Positions 20,567 to 29,506 of a stretch of DNA of 33,826 nt are shown one piece after another. Every line of letters begins with the position of its first letter. Position 1 is the first letter of the stretch. Made by a program: the position numbers and the translations under genes. The notes below the pieces were generated by a model. That model ran no database searches. It saw only the letters and a program-made list of their open reading frames with translations, and was not told the DNA's origin. The DNA comes from Stenotrophomonas sp. PS02289 (GTDB taxonomy: Bacteria; Pseudomonadota; Gammaproteobacteria; Xanthomonadales; Xanthomonadaceae), in assembly GCF_029960115.1 (NCBI RefSeq), contig NZ_JASCOZ010000035.1, positions 1 through 33,826 of the forward strand, read 5' to 3'.

Positions 20567-21021
20567 GCGCCGGCACCTCACTGCCGCTTCGCGATGTGCA
20601 CCTGCCCGCCGCACCGGGCTGGTGGCCGTTGCCGCCGGGCTGGTGGGTGCTGCTGAGCGTGTGCGCGGTCGTGTTGATCGGCCTCGGCCTATGGCGTGCA
20701 CACCGTCGCCGCGTGCGCCGCCGCTGGGTGTCGCGCTTCAACGCGGCCGTGGACGCCGCGGATGCGCCTGCAGCGCAACTGGCCGCGATCAGCGAGTTGC
20801 TGCGCCGCGCGGCACGGGTGCGTCAGCCGGGAGCCGAACTGCTGCAGGGAGAGGCGTGGCTGCAGTTTCTTGAGGCACCGCAGACCGCGTTCGCCGAAGG
20901 CGACGCCGCGTTGCTGCTGGATGGTGCCTACCGCCGCGACCCGGATCCGGCCCGCGTGGCGCGGCTGCGACCGATCGCGTGCGCGCGGTTCGTGCAGTTG
21001 ATGAGCGGTCAGCGGCCATGA
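20563..21021 (+). CDS. DUF4381 domain membrane protein
   Basis: A 152-residue protein with one membrane helix at about residues 25-45 (WWVLLSVCAVVLIGLGLWRA), preceded by the proline-rich LRDVHLPAAPGWWPLPPGWW typical of DUF4381, and followed by a cytoplasmic helical domain that includes AAISELLRRAARVRQPGAELLQGEAWLQFL. The function is unknown. In MoxR/Bat clusters it sits between the DUF58 and first VWA genes, as here, and is presumed to be part of the same membrane complex. Both ends overlap neighbouring genes by 4 nt. Confidence 0.88.
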   Translation: MSAGTSLPLRDVHLPAAPGWWPLPPGWWVLLSVCAVVLIGLGLWRAHRRRVRRRWVSRFNAAVDAADAPAAQLAAISELLRRAARVRQPGAELLQGEAWLQFLEAPQTAFAEGDAALLLDGAYRRDPDPARVARLRPIACARFVQLMSGQRP

Positions 21022-22028
21022 TCGCGGTCGCGCCGCCGTCGTGGTTGTCCTGGCTGGACACCCTGGCCTGGCCGTGGCTGCTGCTGGCATTACCGCTGCC
21101 GCTGCTGATGCGCCTGTGGCCGCAGCGCGGACCGGAGGGCCCGGCACTGCGTGTGCCCTATGCGGTGACCGAACTGACAGCGCTGGGCCACGCAGGTCTG
21201 CGCCTGCCGCTGCTGCGACCGGGCCGCCTGCTGTTGTGGCTGGCCTGGATCAGCCTGTGCGTGGCCGCGGCGCGCCCGCAGCAGCTGGGCGAGCCGATCG
21301 TACCGCCGCAGCAGGGACGTCAGTTGATGCTGGCGGTGGACTTCTCCGGCAGCATGAGCGAGCCGGACATGCAGCTGGGCCCCCAGATCGTGCAGCGCGT
21401 CCAGGCCGCCAAGGCGGTGCTGGCCGACTTCCTCGACCGTCGCGCGGGTGATCGGGTCGGCCTGTTGATCTTCGGCGACCGCGCTTACACGCTGACCCCG
21501 ATCACCGTGGACCTGGCCACCGTGCGCAGCCAGCTTACCGACAGCGAGCTCGGGCTGGCCGGCAACAACACCGCCATCGGCGACGCCATTGCACTGGCGG
21601 TCAAACGCCTGCGCGAACAACCTGAAGGCCAGCGCGTGCTGATCCTGCTCACCGATGGCGTCAACAATGCCGGCGTGCTGACCCCGCTGCGTGCGGCTGA
21701 ACTGGCGCGAGCCGAGGGCGTCCGGGTGTACACGATCGGCTTTGGCGGCGAAGGCGGCCTGAGCCTGTTCGGGGTGAAGATCGCCGCCGGTGAGGATCCG
21801 GTGGATGAAGCCACCCTGCAGAAGATCGCCAGCCTCACCGGCGGACGCGCGTTCCGCGCGCGCGACACCGACCAGCTGGCCAGCATCTACGCCGAGCTGG
21901 ATCGGTTGGAGCCGATTGCGGTACCTGGCGAGGCGGTACGACCGCACATCGAGCGCTATCCCTGGCCGTTGGCGCTTTCGCTGTTGCTGGGTGCGTTGGC
22001 GTGGTTGATGCCGCGGCGGTGGCGCTGA
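21018..22028 (+). CDS. VWA domain membrane protein, BatA-like
   Basis: A 336-residue protein with hydrophobic segments at about 15-33 and 70-85, a von Willebrand A domain at about 100-290 and a C-terminal membrane helix (WPLALSLLLGALAWLM). The metal-ion-dependent adhesion site is complete: Asp108-Ser110-Ser112 in DFSGS, Thr185 in NNTAIGDA and Asp213 in LTDG. BatA-type proteins display the VWA domain on the membrane as a partner for MoxR and BatB/BatC. ATG 21018 overlaps the previous stop; its own stop overlaps the next start by one base. Confidence 0.92.
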   Translation: MIAVAPPSWLSWLDTLAWPWLLLALPLPLLMRLWPQRGPEGPALRVPYAVTELTALGHAGLRLPLLRPGRLLLWLAWISLCVAAARPQQLGEPIVPPQQGRQLMLAVDFSGSMSEPDMQLGPQIVQRVQAAKAVLADFLDRRAGDRVGLLIFGDRAYTLTPITVDLATVRSQLTDSELGLAGNNTAIGDAIALAVKRLREQPEGQRVLILLTDGVNNAGVLTPLRAAELARAEGVRVYTIGFGGEGGLSLFGVKIAAGEDPVDEATLQKIASLTGGRAFRARDTDQLASIYAELDRLEPIAVPGEAVRPHIERYPWPLALSLLLGALAWLMPRRWR

Positions 22029-23713
22029 TGACAGTGTTCAGCCAACTCCACTTCCTGCGTCCGGATCTGCTGTGGGCGCTGCTGGCGCTGCCGTTGATCG
22101 CGCTGCTGTGGCGCTGGCGTCGCCGTCGCGCCAGCGTCTGGCTGCATGCCGTGGACGCGCATCTGCTGCCGCACCTGCTGGCTCCGGCGGGCCGTCGCGC
22201 TGGCCTGGGCCTCGGTGTGATGCTGTGTGGCTGGACGCTGGCGGTACTGGCCCTGGCCGGTCCCAGCTGGCGTCAGCTGGCGCAACCACTGTGGCAGACG
22301 CCGGCACCGCTGGTGGTCGCGTTGGACCTGTCCAGCCGGGTGCGCGCCAGCGACCTGCCGCCCTCGCGGCTGCTGCAGGCACGCGCAAAACTGGCGAGCC
22401 TGCTGCGCGAACGCCAGGACGGCGAGGTGGCGCTGCTGGTCTATGCCGATGATGCTTTCACCGTTGCGCCACTCACCACCGACCGGGCCAACGTCGCGCT
22501 GTATCTGGACGCGCTGGACCCCAACGTGATGCCCCGCGATGGCCAGCAGGCCGCGCGTGCACTGGACGCAGCAGTGTTGCTGCTGCAGCAGTCGGGAGCC
22601 CGCGAGGGCGACATCCTGCTGATCACGGATCGGGCTGACCCGGCCGATCATGCCGCGGCAGCACGCGCCCTGGCGCAGCAGATGCGCGTGTCCGTACTGG
22701 GGCTGGGCACGCCGGACGGCGCGGCTTACCGTGCGGATGATGGGCAGATCGCACGTGCCCAGCTGGAGGAACCCAGTCTGCGTGCACTCGCGGCCGCCGG
22801 GGGAGGGCAGTACGCGCGACTGACCGATGACGACACCGACCTGCGCGCGCTGGGCGTTCTGCAGGCGCGGGGAGAGGGCGGCGACCGCCAGCAGGGGAAG
22901 GCCTTGTCCTGGCAGGACGAGGGTTTCTGGTTGGTGCCGCCGTTGATGCTGCTGGCGCTGTTGGCCTTCCGCCGCCGGGCGCTGGCGATGCTGGTCGGGC
23001 TCGGCCTGCTGCTGCCGTTGAGCCTGCCGGTGCAAGTGCAGGCCGCCGAAAGCAGCTGGTGGCAGCGCGCCGACCAGCAGGACCAGCAACGCATTGCCGC
23101 TGGCGTGGACGCCTACCGTCAGGGCGATTTCGCCGCCGCGCAGCAGCAGTTTGCGCCGTTGCAGAGCGCGGAAGGCCGCTACAACCTCGGCAATGCGCTG
23201 GCACGGCAGGGGCAGTACGATGCCGCCATTGCGGCCTATGACCAGGCGTTGACCCTGCGCCCGGGCATGCCCGATGCCGTGGCCAACCGCTCTGCGGTGG
23301 AGGCGGCACGCAAGCGCACGCCGCCGGCCTCCGGTTCGCAGGGGCAGTCACAGTCACAGCAGGGACAATCGCAACCCGGGCAGGCGCAGGCACGCCCTCG
23401 GCAGAGCAACGGCCAGGCACAACCCGGGCAGGGCACACCGGCGCAGACACCGGAGACGGGGCAGCCGGATCCGGCCGAGCAGGCGCGGGCCGACGCGGCG
23501 CAGCGCGCACGCATGCAGGAGGCCCTGCAGCGGCAGGCCGGCAACGCCCAGGCACCCACGGAGCGGCCTGCAACAGAGTCTGAATCGGCACAGCAGCGGG
23601 AGCAGCGGCAGGCGGTGGAGGCCTGGATGCGGCGGGTCCCGGATGATCCGGGCAGCCTGCTGCGCACCAAGTTCCAGCGCGAGAACGAACGCAGGAGACA
23701 GGAAGGACGATGA
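22028..23713 (+). CDS. VWA and TPR membrane protein, BatB/BatC-like fusion
   Basis: A 561-residue protein joining the roles that separate BatB and BatC proteins play in some bacteria. Membrane segments lie at about 12-28 and 60-78, a VWA domain at about 93-285, further helices at about 301-337, and TPR repeats at about 355-430 (YRQGDFAAAQQQF, YNLGNALARQGQYDAAIAAY). A Gln/Pro-rich linker runs from about 435 to 530, before a conserved C-terminal WMRRVPDDPGSLLRTKF. The MIDAS is degenerate: Asp100-x-Ser102-x-Arg104 replaces DxSxS and the threonine loop reads DGQQAARALD, although ITD (Asp201) is kept. Metal binding may be lost. It overlaps both neighbours. Confidence 0.9.
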   Translation: MTVFSQLHFLRPDLLWALLALPLIALLWRWRRRRASVWLHAVDAHLLPHLLAPAGRRAGLGLGVMLCGWTLAVLALAGPSWRQLAQPLWQTPAPLVVALDLSSRVRASDLPPSRLLQARAKLASLLRERQDGEVALLVYADDAFTVAPLTTDRANVALYLDALDPNVMPRDGQQAARALDAAVLLLQQSGAREGDILLITDRADPADHAAAARALAQQMRVSVLGLGTPDGAAYRADDGQIARAQLEEPSLRALAAAGGGQYARLTDDDTDLRALGVLQARGEGGDRQQGKALSWQDEGFWLVPPLMLLALLAFRRRALAMLVGLGLLLPLSLPVQVQAAESSWWQRADQQDQQRIAAGVDAYRQGDFAAAQQQFAPLQSAEGRYNLGNALARQGQYDAAIAAYDQALTLRPGMPDAVANRSAVEAARKRTPPASGSQGQSQSQQGQSQPGQAQARPRQSNGQAQPGQGTPAQTPETGQPDPAEQARADAAQRARMQEALQRQAGNAQAPTERPATESESAQQREQRQAVEAWMRRVPDDPGSLLRTKFQRENERRRQEGR

Positions 23714-25113
23714 GCGCCGCCCGCTTTACCCGCCACCTTGGGGCCTCGCTGGTCGGGCTGTGGCTGTTGCTGTGCGGTGTCGCGCAGGCCCAGCAGCCTG
23801 CGCCGCCGCCGGCCAACGCGACCGCCTTCCTGGAGATGGAGGTGGACGATGACTCGCCCTACGTACAGCAGAGCGTGGGCATCGTGGTGCGCCTGTACTA
23901 CGCCTCGCAGCTGCTCTCCGGCGAACTGGGGCTGGATGCGCCCGATGGCGCGTCCCTGCAGCGCATCGGGCAGGACCGCAGCCTGGTGCGCGAGGTCAAT
24001 GGACGCCGCTTCAACCTGGTGGAGCGCCGCTACCTGCTCATTCCCGAGCGCAGTGGCCCCCTGCTGCTGCCAGGCGCGCGCTTCGAGGGACGTGCAGCGG
24101 GTGGTTTCTTCGATGAGATGTTCGGGGGCGGCAATGGTCGTCTGCGCGCCACCGCACCGGATCGTCCGCTGCAGGTCCAGCCGCAGCCGCCGGGCGCACC
24201 ACAACCGTGGTTGCCGCTGCATGACCTGCGTCTGCGCTACACGGCCGCGCCCGACCGCGGTCGCGCCGGCGAAGCGGTGACGGTGGTGGTGGAGGCCGTC
24301 GCCGACGGAGCCACCCGCGCGCAGTTCCCGGAACTGCCGGAGCTGGACGCCGGCGCGGGCGCGCAGGTGTTTGCCGAGCCGGCGCAGTTCGATGAAACCT
24401 TCAGCGGCAGCACGCCGCAGCTGAAGCTGACCCGCCGTTACGCGATTGTGCCGCGTGAACCCGGGACGCTGGTCGTGCCCGGCCTGCGCCTGCCATGGTG
24501 GGACGTACGCAACGGGCAGGCGCAGACCGCGCGCCTGCCCGACCTGACCCTGGCCGTGGGCCAGGGCAGCGCCGCCGGCAACAGCCCCGTGCCATCGCCC
24601 ACCCCGCTGGATACCCGCGAGGCGCTGCCCGGTCTCGACAACGCGCTGGCGGTGGGGAGCGATCCGGCGGCGGTAACCCGGCCGTGGGGCTGGATCGCCG
24701 CCGCCGTCGGATTCGCCCTGCTGTGGCTGGTGACCCTGCTGTGGGCCTGGCGGCAGCGCCGGCGGCTAGCTGCGCGAGGTGCTCCTGCTGCTGCGCGTCC
24801 CGTAGCCGCCGCCCGGCCCGGACTGGCGCAGCTGCGCCAGCAGATGGACATGGCAGGGCTGGACGAGGTCATCGACACTCTGGCCGCCATGGGCCAGGTG
24901 CAGGGCCTGCAGGGCGTGCTGGAACACCTGTCCGACCCGGCCCAGCGGCAGGCGCTCACCGACATGCAGGCGGCGCGCTGGAGCCCCCAGGGCGGGAGCG
25001 TCGCCCAGGCCCGGCAGGCGCTGCGCCGTGCCTTCCATGACGGACCGCACTGGCAGCAGAGCGCCTCGCCCGACCACACTGGCCTGGCTCCGCTCTATCC
25101 CCCGGGCCGTTGA
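23710..25113 (+). CDS. BatD-like protein
   Basis: A 467-residue protein of the BatD family. It has a signal peptide (ending AQAQ, about residue 27), periplasmic beta-rich domains at about 35-320 (VDDDSPYVQQSVGIVVRLYY, PLLLPGARFEG, RYAIVPREPGTLVVPGLRLPWWD), a membrane helix at about 320-345 (GWIAAAVGFALLWLVTLLWAW), and a cytoplasmic C-terminal region. BatD proteins close MoxR/Bat operons; they were named for aerotolerance in Bacteroides, but a role in oxygen tolerance has not been general and none is claimed here. The start overlaps the previous stop (ATGA). Confidence 0.9.
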   Translation: MSAARFTRHLGASLVGLWLLLCGVAQAQQPAPPPANATAFLEMEVDDDSPYVQQSVGIVVRLYYASQLLSGELGLDAPDGASLQRIGQDRSLVREVNGRRFNLVERRYLLIPERSGPLLLPGARFEGRAAGGFFDEMFGGGNGRLRATAPDRPLQVQPQPPGAPQPWLPLHDLRLRYTAAPDRGRAGEAVTVVVEAVADGATRAQFPELPELDAGAGAQVFAEPAQFDETFSGSTPQLKLTRRYAIVPREPGTLVVPGLRLPWWDVRNGQAQTARLPDLTLAVGQGSAAGNSPVPSPTPLDTREALPGLDNALAVGSDPAAVTRPWGWIAAAVGFALLWLVTLLWAWRQRRRLAARGAPAAARPVAAARPGLAQLRQQMDMAGLDEVIDTLAAMGQVQGLQGVLEHLSDPAQRQALTDMQAARWSPQGGSVAQARQALRRAFHDGPHWQQSASPDHTGLAPLYPPGR

Positions 25114-25120
25114 AGGCTGT

Positions 25121-25137
25121 CCGGCAGTCCCTGCCGG
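25121..25137 (+). terminator. Possible weak terminator after batD
   Basis: A perfect 7-bp stem CCGGCAG / CTGCCGG with a TCC loop lies 8 nt after the batD stop and is followed by CTTTGCT, only a poor T-tract. It sits in the 63-nt spacer before the symporter gene. Confidence 0.4.
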
Positions 25138-25176
25138 CTTTGCTAAGCTGTCCGATCACCACAGGAACACCGTTCG

Positions 25177-26517
25177 ATGACCGACGCCGTAAACCCCGGG
25201 CAGACGCCGCCCCGCAAGAAGCTGCCGCTGCATTGGAAGATGGGGATCGGCTTCGGCCTGGGCCTGGTGCTGGGCCTGATCGTGCACGCCCTGGGTGGCA
25301 GCATCGACGGCCTGACCGAGGCCGCCCGCGCGGCGATGACCTATGTCACCACGCCGCTGTCCGGGCTGTTCCTCAATCTGATCTTCATGCTGATCGTGCC
25401 GCTGATCTTCTCGGCCCTGGTCATGGGTGTATCGGAGATGGGCGACATCCGCGCGCTCGGCCGGATCGGCTGGAAGACCCTGGCCTATACCGTGGTGCTG
25501 TCCAGTGTCGCCGTGGGCATCGGCCTGGTGCTGGTCAACGTGCTCAAGCCGGGCGTGGGCGTGGACCCGGCCATGGCCTCGCAGCTGCTGCATGAAAACG
25601 TCGAGCGCAGCCGCGAGATCGTCGCCAACATCGGCGAACAGCCCAAGGGCATGGACATGCTGCTGTCGATCGTGCCCAGCAATGTGCTGGCGGCCGCGTC
25701 GAGCAATGGTGCGATCCTGTCGCTGATGTTCTTCGCCCTGATGTTCGGTATCGGCATGGTGCTGTCGCCGGAGGACAAGGTGGCGACGCTGCGCAAGGGC
25801 ATCGAGGGCGTGTTTGAAATCTCGATGACCCTGATCAACCTGGTCATCCGCCTGGCCCCGTACGCGGTGGCCTGCTTCATGTTCAACCTGGCCGCGATCT
25901 TCGGTTTCGACCTGCTGATCCGCCTCGGTGCGTATGTGGGCGTGGTGGTGCTGGCCCTGGGCCTGCACATGGTGGTCAGTTATGGCGTGGCGGTGTGGCT
26001 GTCCGGGCGTTCGCCGGTGTCGTTCTTCCGCGACACCCAGGAAGCCACGGTGATGGCGTTCTCGACGGCTTCCAGCAACGCCACCCTGCCGACCGCGCTG
26101 CGCGTCGCCGACCAGATGGGCCTGCCGCAGCGCGTGTCGCGCTTCGTGCTGACCGTGGGTGCCACCGCCAACCAGAACGGCACCGCGCTGTTCGAGGGCG
26201 TCACGGTGATCTTCCTGGCGCAGTTCTTCGGCGTGGACCTGAGCATCACCCAGCAGCTGATGGTGATGGCGGTCTGCATCCTGGGTGGCATCGGTACGGC
26301 CGGCGTGCCGTCGGGTTCGCTGCCGGTGGTGGCGATGATCTGCGCCATGGTTGGGGTCGATCCGATGGGCATCGGTCTGATCCTGGGCGTGAACCACTTC
26401 CTGGACATGTGCCGCACCGCGCTCAACGTCACCGGTGACCTCGCCCTGACCACGCTGGTGGCCAAGGGTGAGCGTGACGAGCATCACACTATTGATTCTG
26501 TCGCCTCTGGCAATTGA
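25177..26517 (+). CDS. Dicarboxylate/amino acid:cation symporter (DAACS family)
   Basis: A 446-residue inner-membrane protein of the glutamate/dicarboxylate:cation symporter family, with eight expected transmembrane segments and two re-entrant hairpins. Hairpin 1 appears as ASSNATLPTAL, the TM7 motif as ATANQNGTALFEG (Asn332-Gln-Asn334-Gly-Thr), hairpin 2 as GTAGVPSGSLPV, and TM8 as LDMCRTALNVTGD with Asp410, Arg413, Asn417 and Asp421. The TM8 Arg and Asn are the residues that bind the acidic substrate in GltPh. The usual NMDGT of TM7 is NQNGT here, so the Asp that holds a sodium ion is missing. ATG 25177 follows AGGAAC. The substrate (aspartate/glutamate or C4-dicarboxylate) is not resolved. 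Confidence 0.88.
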   Translation: MTDAVNPGQTPPRKKLPLHWKMGIGFGLGLVLGLIVHALGGSIDGLTEAARAAMTYVTTPLSGLFLNLIFMLIVPLIFSALVMGVSEMGDIRALGRIGWKTLAYTVVLSSVAVGIGLVLVNVLKPGVGVDPAMASQLLHENVERSREIVANIGEQPKGMDMLLSIVPSNVLAAASSNGAILSLMFFALMFGIGMVLSPEDKVATLRKGIEGVFEISMTLINLVIRLAPYAVACFMFNLAAIFGFDLLIRLGAYVGVVVLALGLHMVVSYGVAVWLSGRSPVSFFRDTQEATVMAFSTASSNATLPTALRVADQMGLPQRVSRFVLTVGATANQNGTALFEGVTVIFLAQFFGVDLSITQQLMVMAVCILGGIGTAGVPSGSLPVVAMICAMVGVDPMGIGLILGVNHFLDMCRTALNVTGDLALTTLVAKGERDEHHTIDSVASGN

Positions 26518-26543
26518 TCGCATCCCCGATGAAAGGGATACTT

Positions 26544-26568
26544 CCCCGGCGCATGGAAGGTGCCGGGG
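26544..26568 (+). terminator. Possible hairpin terminator after the symporter gene
   Basis: CCCCGGC pairs with GCCGGGG around an 11-nt loop in the 82-nt spacer between the symporter and the small secreted protein gene. There is no real T-tract, so termination is uncertain. Confidence 0.35.
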
Positions 26569-26599
26569 TTGGTACCGTGCGGGGAAAGGAGCAATACAC

Positions 26600-27025
26600 A
26601 TGAGGAAGATGTATCTGGTGGTGGCCGCACTCGGAATGCTGGCCTTTGACGTCAGCGCCAAGTCGGAATGCCCGAACTACGAAGTGGAAGGCAGCTATCT
26701 GGCGGGCCGTCGCTTCAGCAACTGGGACATCGTCCCGGTGAGCGCGGATGTGGCGTTCAAGCGGATCAAGGTCGAAGGCGTGTCCTCCGGTCTGACCGTC
26801 AAGTCGGAAGACAAGGAATCGGGCCTGCTGATGTTCGAGCAGAGCGTGTCCAACGGCAGCCGCGGCCAGATCACCCTGCCGTGGAACGTGGTGATCACGC
26901 CGGAAGGCAAGAGCTCGTCGAAGGTCAAGATCATCAAGATGACCCCGGCCGGCTACATGACCGGCGAGAAGTTCCAGAAAGATTCGATGTGCGCCGTGAT
27001 CAACGCGGCCACCGGCGAAGCCTGA
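26600..27025 (+). CDS. Small secreted protein of unknown function
   Basis: A 141-residue protein with a signal peptide (MRKMYLVVAALGMLAFDVSA, cleavage after about residue 20). The mature part of about 120 residues starts KSECPNYEVEG and has one Cys near each end (CPNYE and SMCAV), which could form a disulfide. It is beta-rich, with Lys/Ser-rich stretches such as SSSKVKIIKM. I do not recognise a family. ATG 26600 is firm: AAAGGAG lies 8 nt upstream, the best ribosome-binding site in this part of the window, suggesting good expression. The gene is monocistronic, with a terminator after it. The periplasm is the likely location; lipoprotein sorting is excluded by the lack of a lipobox. Confidence 0.82.
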   Translation: MRKMYLVVAALGMLAFDVSAKSECPNYEVEGSYLAGRRFSNWDIVPVSADVAFKRIKVEGVSSGLTVKSEDKESGLLMFEQSVSNGSRGQITLPWNVVITPEGKSSSKVKIIKMTPAGYMTGEKFQKDSMCAVINAATGEA

Positions 27026-27046
27026 TCGGCCTCACCGTGATCCCAG

Positions 27047-27075
27047 ACGCCCCGCCCAGCGGGGCGTTTCTGTTT
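27047..27075 (+). terminator. Intrinsic terminator after the small secreted protein gene
   Basis: A perfect 9-bp stem ACGCCCCGC / GCGGGGCGT with a 3-nt loop is followed by TTCTGTTT, a broken T-tract. Confidence 0.8.
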
Positions 27076-27110
27076 CCGGGGCCAGCCTTCACAAGCCTGA
27101 CGATCCTGTC

Positions 27111-27139
27111 CTGACCCGGTCGGTCGACTATGGGACAAT
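27111..27139 (+). promoter_or_regulatory. Candidate promoter of the transketolase gene
   Basis: CTGACC (27111-27116) and GACAAT (27134-27139) are spaced by 17 bp, each matching four of six consensus bases. The leader would be about 38 nt. Confidence 0.4.
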
Positions 27140-27183
27140 ATCGCGCCCGCAGCTCCGCGGCCGCCTCCTACCCCGACAGAACC

Positions 27184-29193
27184 ATGACGCAGCCCACCCG
27201 CCGCCAGTTGGCCAACGCCATCCGCTTCCTAGCCGCTGATGCGGTCGAAACCGCCAAGTCCGGACATCCCGGCATGCCGATGGGCATGGCCGATATCGCC
27301 GAAGTGCTCTGGAACGACTATCTCCGTCACAACCCCAACAACCCGAAGTGGTTCAACCGCGACCGCTTCGTGCTGTCCAACGGCCACGGCTCGATGCTGC
27401 AGTACGCGCTGCTGCACCTGAGCGGCTACGACCTGCCGATCGAGCAGCTCAAGCAGTTCCGCCAGCTGGGCAGCAAGACCGCCGGCCACCCGGAACGCCA
27501 TGAAACCCCGGGCGTGGAAACCACCACCGGTCCGCTCGGCCAGGGCCTGGCCAACGCGGTTGGCTTCGCGCTTGCGGAAAAGCTGCTGGCACAGCGCTAC
27601 AACCGCCCTGAGCACGAAATCGTCGACCACCGCACCTGGGTGTTCCTGGGCGACGGCTGCCTGATGGAAGGCGTGTCGCATGAAGCCGCCTCGCTGGCCG
27701 GCACCTGGGGCCTGGGCAAGCTGGTCTGCTTCTGGGATGACAACCACATCTCCATCGACGGCAACACCGAAGGCTGGTTCACCGACAACACCCCCGAACG
27801 TTTCGAAGCCTACGGCTGGAACGTGGTGCGCGGCGTCGACGGCCACGATCCGGAAAGCATCAAGGCCGCCATTGACAGCGCGCTGGCGCAGTTCGACAAG
27901 CCGACCCTGATCTGCTGCCGTACCACCATCGGCTTCGGTTCGCCGGGCAAGGCGGGCAAGGAATCCAGCCACGGCGCACCGCTGGGCAAGGACGAACTGG
28001 AAGCCACCCGCAAGGCGCTGGGCTGGAACTACGGTCCGTTCGAGATTCCGGAAGAGATCTACGCCGGCTGGCGTGCGGGCGGCACCGGCACCCTGCGCCA
28101 GGCCGAATGGGAACAGCAGTTCGACAAGTACGCGGCGCAGTTCCCGGCGGAAGCTGAAGAACTGACCCGTCGTTCGCGTGGCGAGCTGCCGGAAGACTTC
28201 CTGGCCAGGGCAGACGCTTACATCGCGCAGGTCCAGGCGGAAGGTCCGACCATCGCGTCGCGCAAGGCCTCGCAGCTTGCGATCGAGGCGTTCGCGCCGC
28301 TGCTGCCGGAACTGGTCGGCGGTTCGGCCGATCTGGCGCATTCGAACCTGACCCTGTGGAAGGCGAGCAAGTCGGTCGCGACCGACGACCCGAACGCCAA
28401 CTACGTGTATTACGGCGTGCGCGAGTTCGGCATGACCGCCATTGCCAACGGCCTGGCGCTGCATGGCGGCTTCATTCCGTTCGACGCGACCTTCCTGGTG
28501 TTCAGCGACTACGCGCGCAACGGCGTGCGCATGAGCGCGCTGATTCCGGCGCATGCGATCCACGTGTACACGCACGATTCGATCGGCCTGGGTGAAGACG
28601 GCCCGACCCACCAGCCGGTGGAGCACCTGGCCTCGCTGCGTTACATCCCGAACAACGACGTGTGGCGTCCGTGCGACGCGGTGGAATCGGCGGTGAGCTG
28701 GAAGTCGGCGATCACCCGTCAGGACGGCCCGAGCTGCCTGGTGTTCAGCCGCCAGAACCTGCCGCACCAGCCGCGCAACGCGGAGCAGGTGGCGCAGATC
28801 GCCCGCGGTGGTTATGTGCTGGCCGACGCCGAAGGCGGCGTGCCGGACGTGATCCTGATCGGCACGGGTTCGGAAGTGAGCCTGGCGGTTGCGGCCAAGG
28901 CGGAGCTCGACGCCGCCGGCATCAAGACCCGCGTGGTGTCGATGCCGTCGACGGACGTGTTCGAACGCCAGGACGCGGGCTATCGCGAAGCGGTGCTGCC
29001 GAACGCGGTGCGCAATCGCGTGGCGGTGGAAGCGGGCGTGACCGGCTTCTGGCGCCAGTACGTGGGCCTGGACGGTGCGGTGGTCGGTATCGACACCTTC
29101 GGTGCCTCGGCTCCGGCGGACGCGTTGTACAAGCACTTCGGCATCACCACCGAGCACGTGGTCGCCGCCGCCAAGGCGCAGCTGGCCAACTGA
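27184..29193 (+). CDS. tkt: Transketolase
   Basis: A 669-residue thiamine-diphosphate enzyme of the non-oxidative pentose phosphate pathway that moves two-carbon ketol units between sugar phosphates. The N-terminal ThDP domain has [13 protein letters not shown] and [16 protein letters not shown], then the ThDP/metal motif [18 protein letters not shown] ending in the DDNHISIDG segment. The pyrimidine-binding domain includes [20 protein letters not shown] and [20 protein letters not shown], and a C-terminal domain closes the protein. Length is typical (about 660-670). ATG 27184 gives the standard [17 protein letters not shown] start; an in-frame ATG at 27130 overlaps the promoter candidate and is rejected. 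The gene stands alone, with a terminator behind it. Confidence 0.97.
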   Translation: MTQPTRRQLANAIRFLAADAVETAKSGHPGMPMGMADIAEVLWNDYLRHNPNNPKWFNRDRFVLSNGHGSMLQYALLHLSGYDLPIEQLKQFRQLGSKTAGHPERHETPGVETTTGPLGQGLANAVGFALAEKLLAQRYNRPEHEIVDHRTWVFLGDGCLMEGVSHEAASLAGTWGLGKLVCFWDDNHISIDGNTEGWFTDNTPERFEAYGWNVVRGVDGHDPESIKAAIDSALAQFDKPTLICCRTTIGFGSPGKAGKESSHGAPLGKDELEATRKALGWNYGPFEIPEEIYAGWRAGGTGTLRQAEWEQQFDKYAAQFPAEAEELTRRSRGELPEDFLARADAYIAQVQAEGPTIASRKASQLAIEAFAPLLPELVGGSADLAHSNLTLWKASKSVATDDPNANYVYYGVREFGMTAIANGLALHGGFIPFDATFLVFSDYARNGVRMSALIPAHAIHVYTHDSIGLGEDGPTHQPVEHLASLRYIPNNDVWRPCDAVESAVSWKSAITRQDGPSCLVFSRQNLPHQPRNAEQVAQIARGGYVLADAEGGVPDVILIGTGSEVSLAVAAKAELDAAGIKTRVVSMPSTDVFERQDAGYREAVLPNAVRNRVAVEAGVTGFWRQYVGLDGAVVGIDTFGASAPADALYKHFGITTEHVVAAAKAQLAN

Positions 29194-29213
29194 TCGTTGT
29201 CTGCTTGAAACCC

Positions 29214-29252
29214 AACGGCGCTCACTGGCAACGGTGAGCGCCGTTTTGTTTG
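29214..29252 (+). terminator. Intrinsic terminator after the transketolase gene
   Basis: A perfect 12-bp stem AACGGCGCTCAC / GTGAGCGCCGTT with an 8-nt loop is followed by TTTTGTTT. Confidence 0.92.
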
Positions 29253-29280
29253 GTCTGCCGTACTCGATTGACTACGTGTC

Positions 29281-29297
29281 GCCGGGCACTGCCCGGC
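29281..29297. repeat. SMAG-like hairpin, degenerate
   Basis: A perfect 7-bp stem GCCGGGC / GCCCGGC with an ACT loop. It is nearly the same stem as the element at 33782-33800, but the preceding bases are GTGTC rather than GTAG, so it may be a decayed or variant copy. Confidence 0.45.
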
Positions 29298-29374
29298 TGC
29301 TGTTGGTTTTTGGCGAACAGCCGGTGGTCATCGGTTCCGTGTGTTGGCGGCTCGGGATGGGCGTTCCGGGGGAC

Positions 29375-29426
29375 GGCGTGAATCCGTCCATGGAGCCTCG
29401 GTCGCGGCATCCATGCCGCTCACGCC
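29375..29426. repeat. Nested inverted repeat
   Basis: GGCGTGA (29375-29381) and TCACGCC (29420-29426) form an outer stem. Inside it GCGGCAT-CC-ATGCCGC (29404-29419) forms a perfect 7-bp hairpin. I have an impression that similar 'gtgaatccgtccatgg' elements recur in xanthomonad spacers, but cannot confirm it here. Confidence 0.45.
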
Positions 29427-29506
29427 CCCTCCAGCCCACCCCGAACCGCCATCGACAGTGCGTCGGTGGCCATCGAAAATCCAAACCCACGCGCGGTTGC
29501 GGCCCG

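Noticed and set aside
17480..20701. Very long minus-strand open frame (over 1,000 codons) opposite pilQ, the MoxR and the DUF58 genes
   Set aside because: It is rich in Arg, Gly, His and Gln with no domain character, and lies opposite three clearly conserved genes. It is a by-product of high GC and strong codon bias.
27130..27183. Longer transketolase start
   Set aside because: It overlaps the candidate -10 element, and the added residues do not resemble transketolase N-termini.
27229..29157. Minus-strand open frame of about 640 codons opposite the transketolase gene
   Set aside because: Transketolase is unambiguous, and the antisense reading has no recognisable fold.
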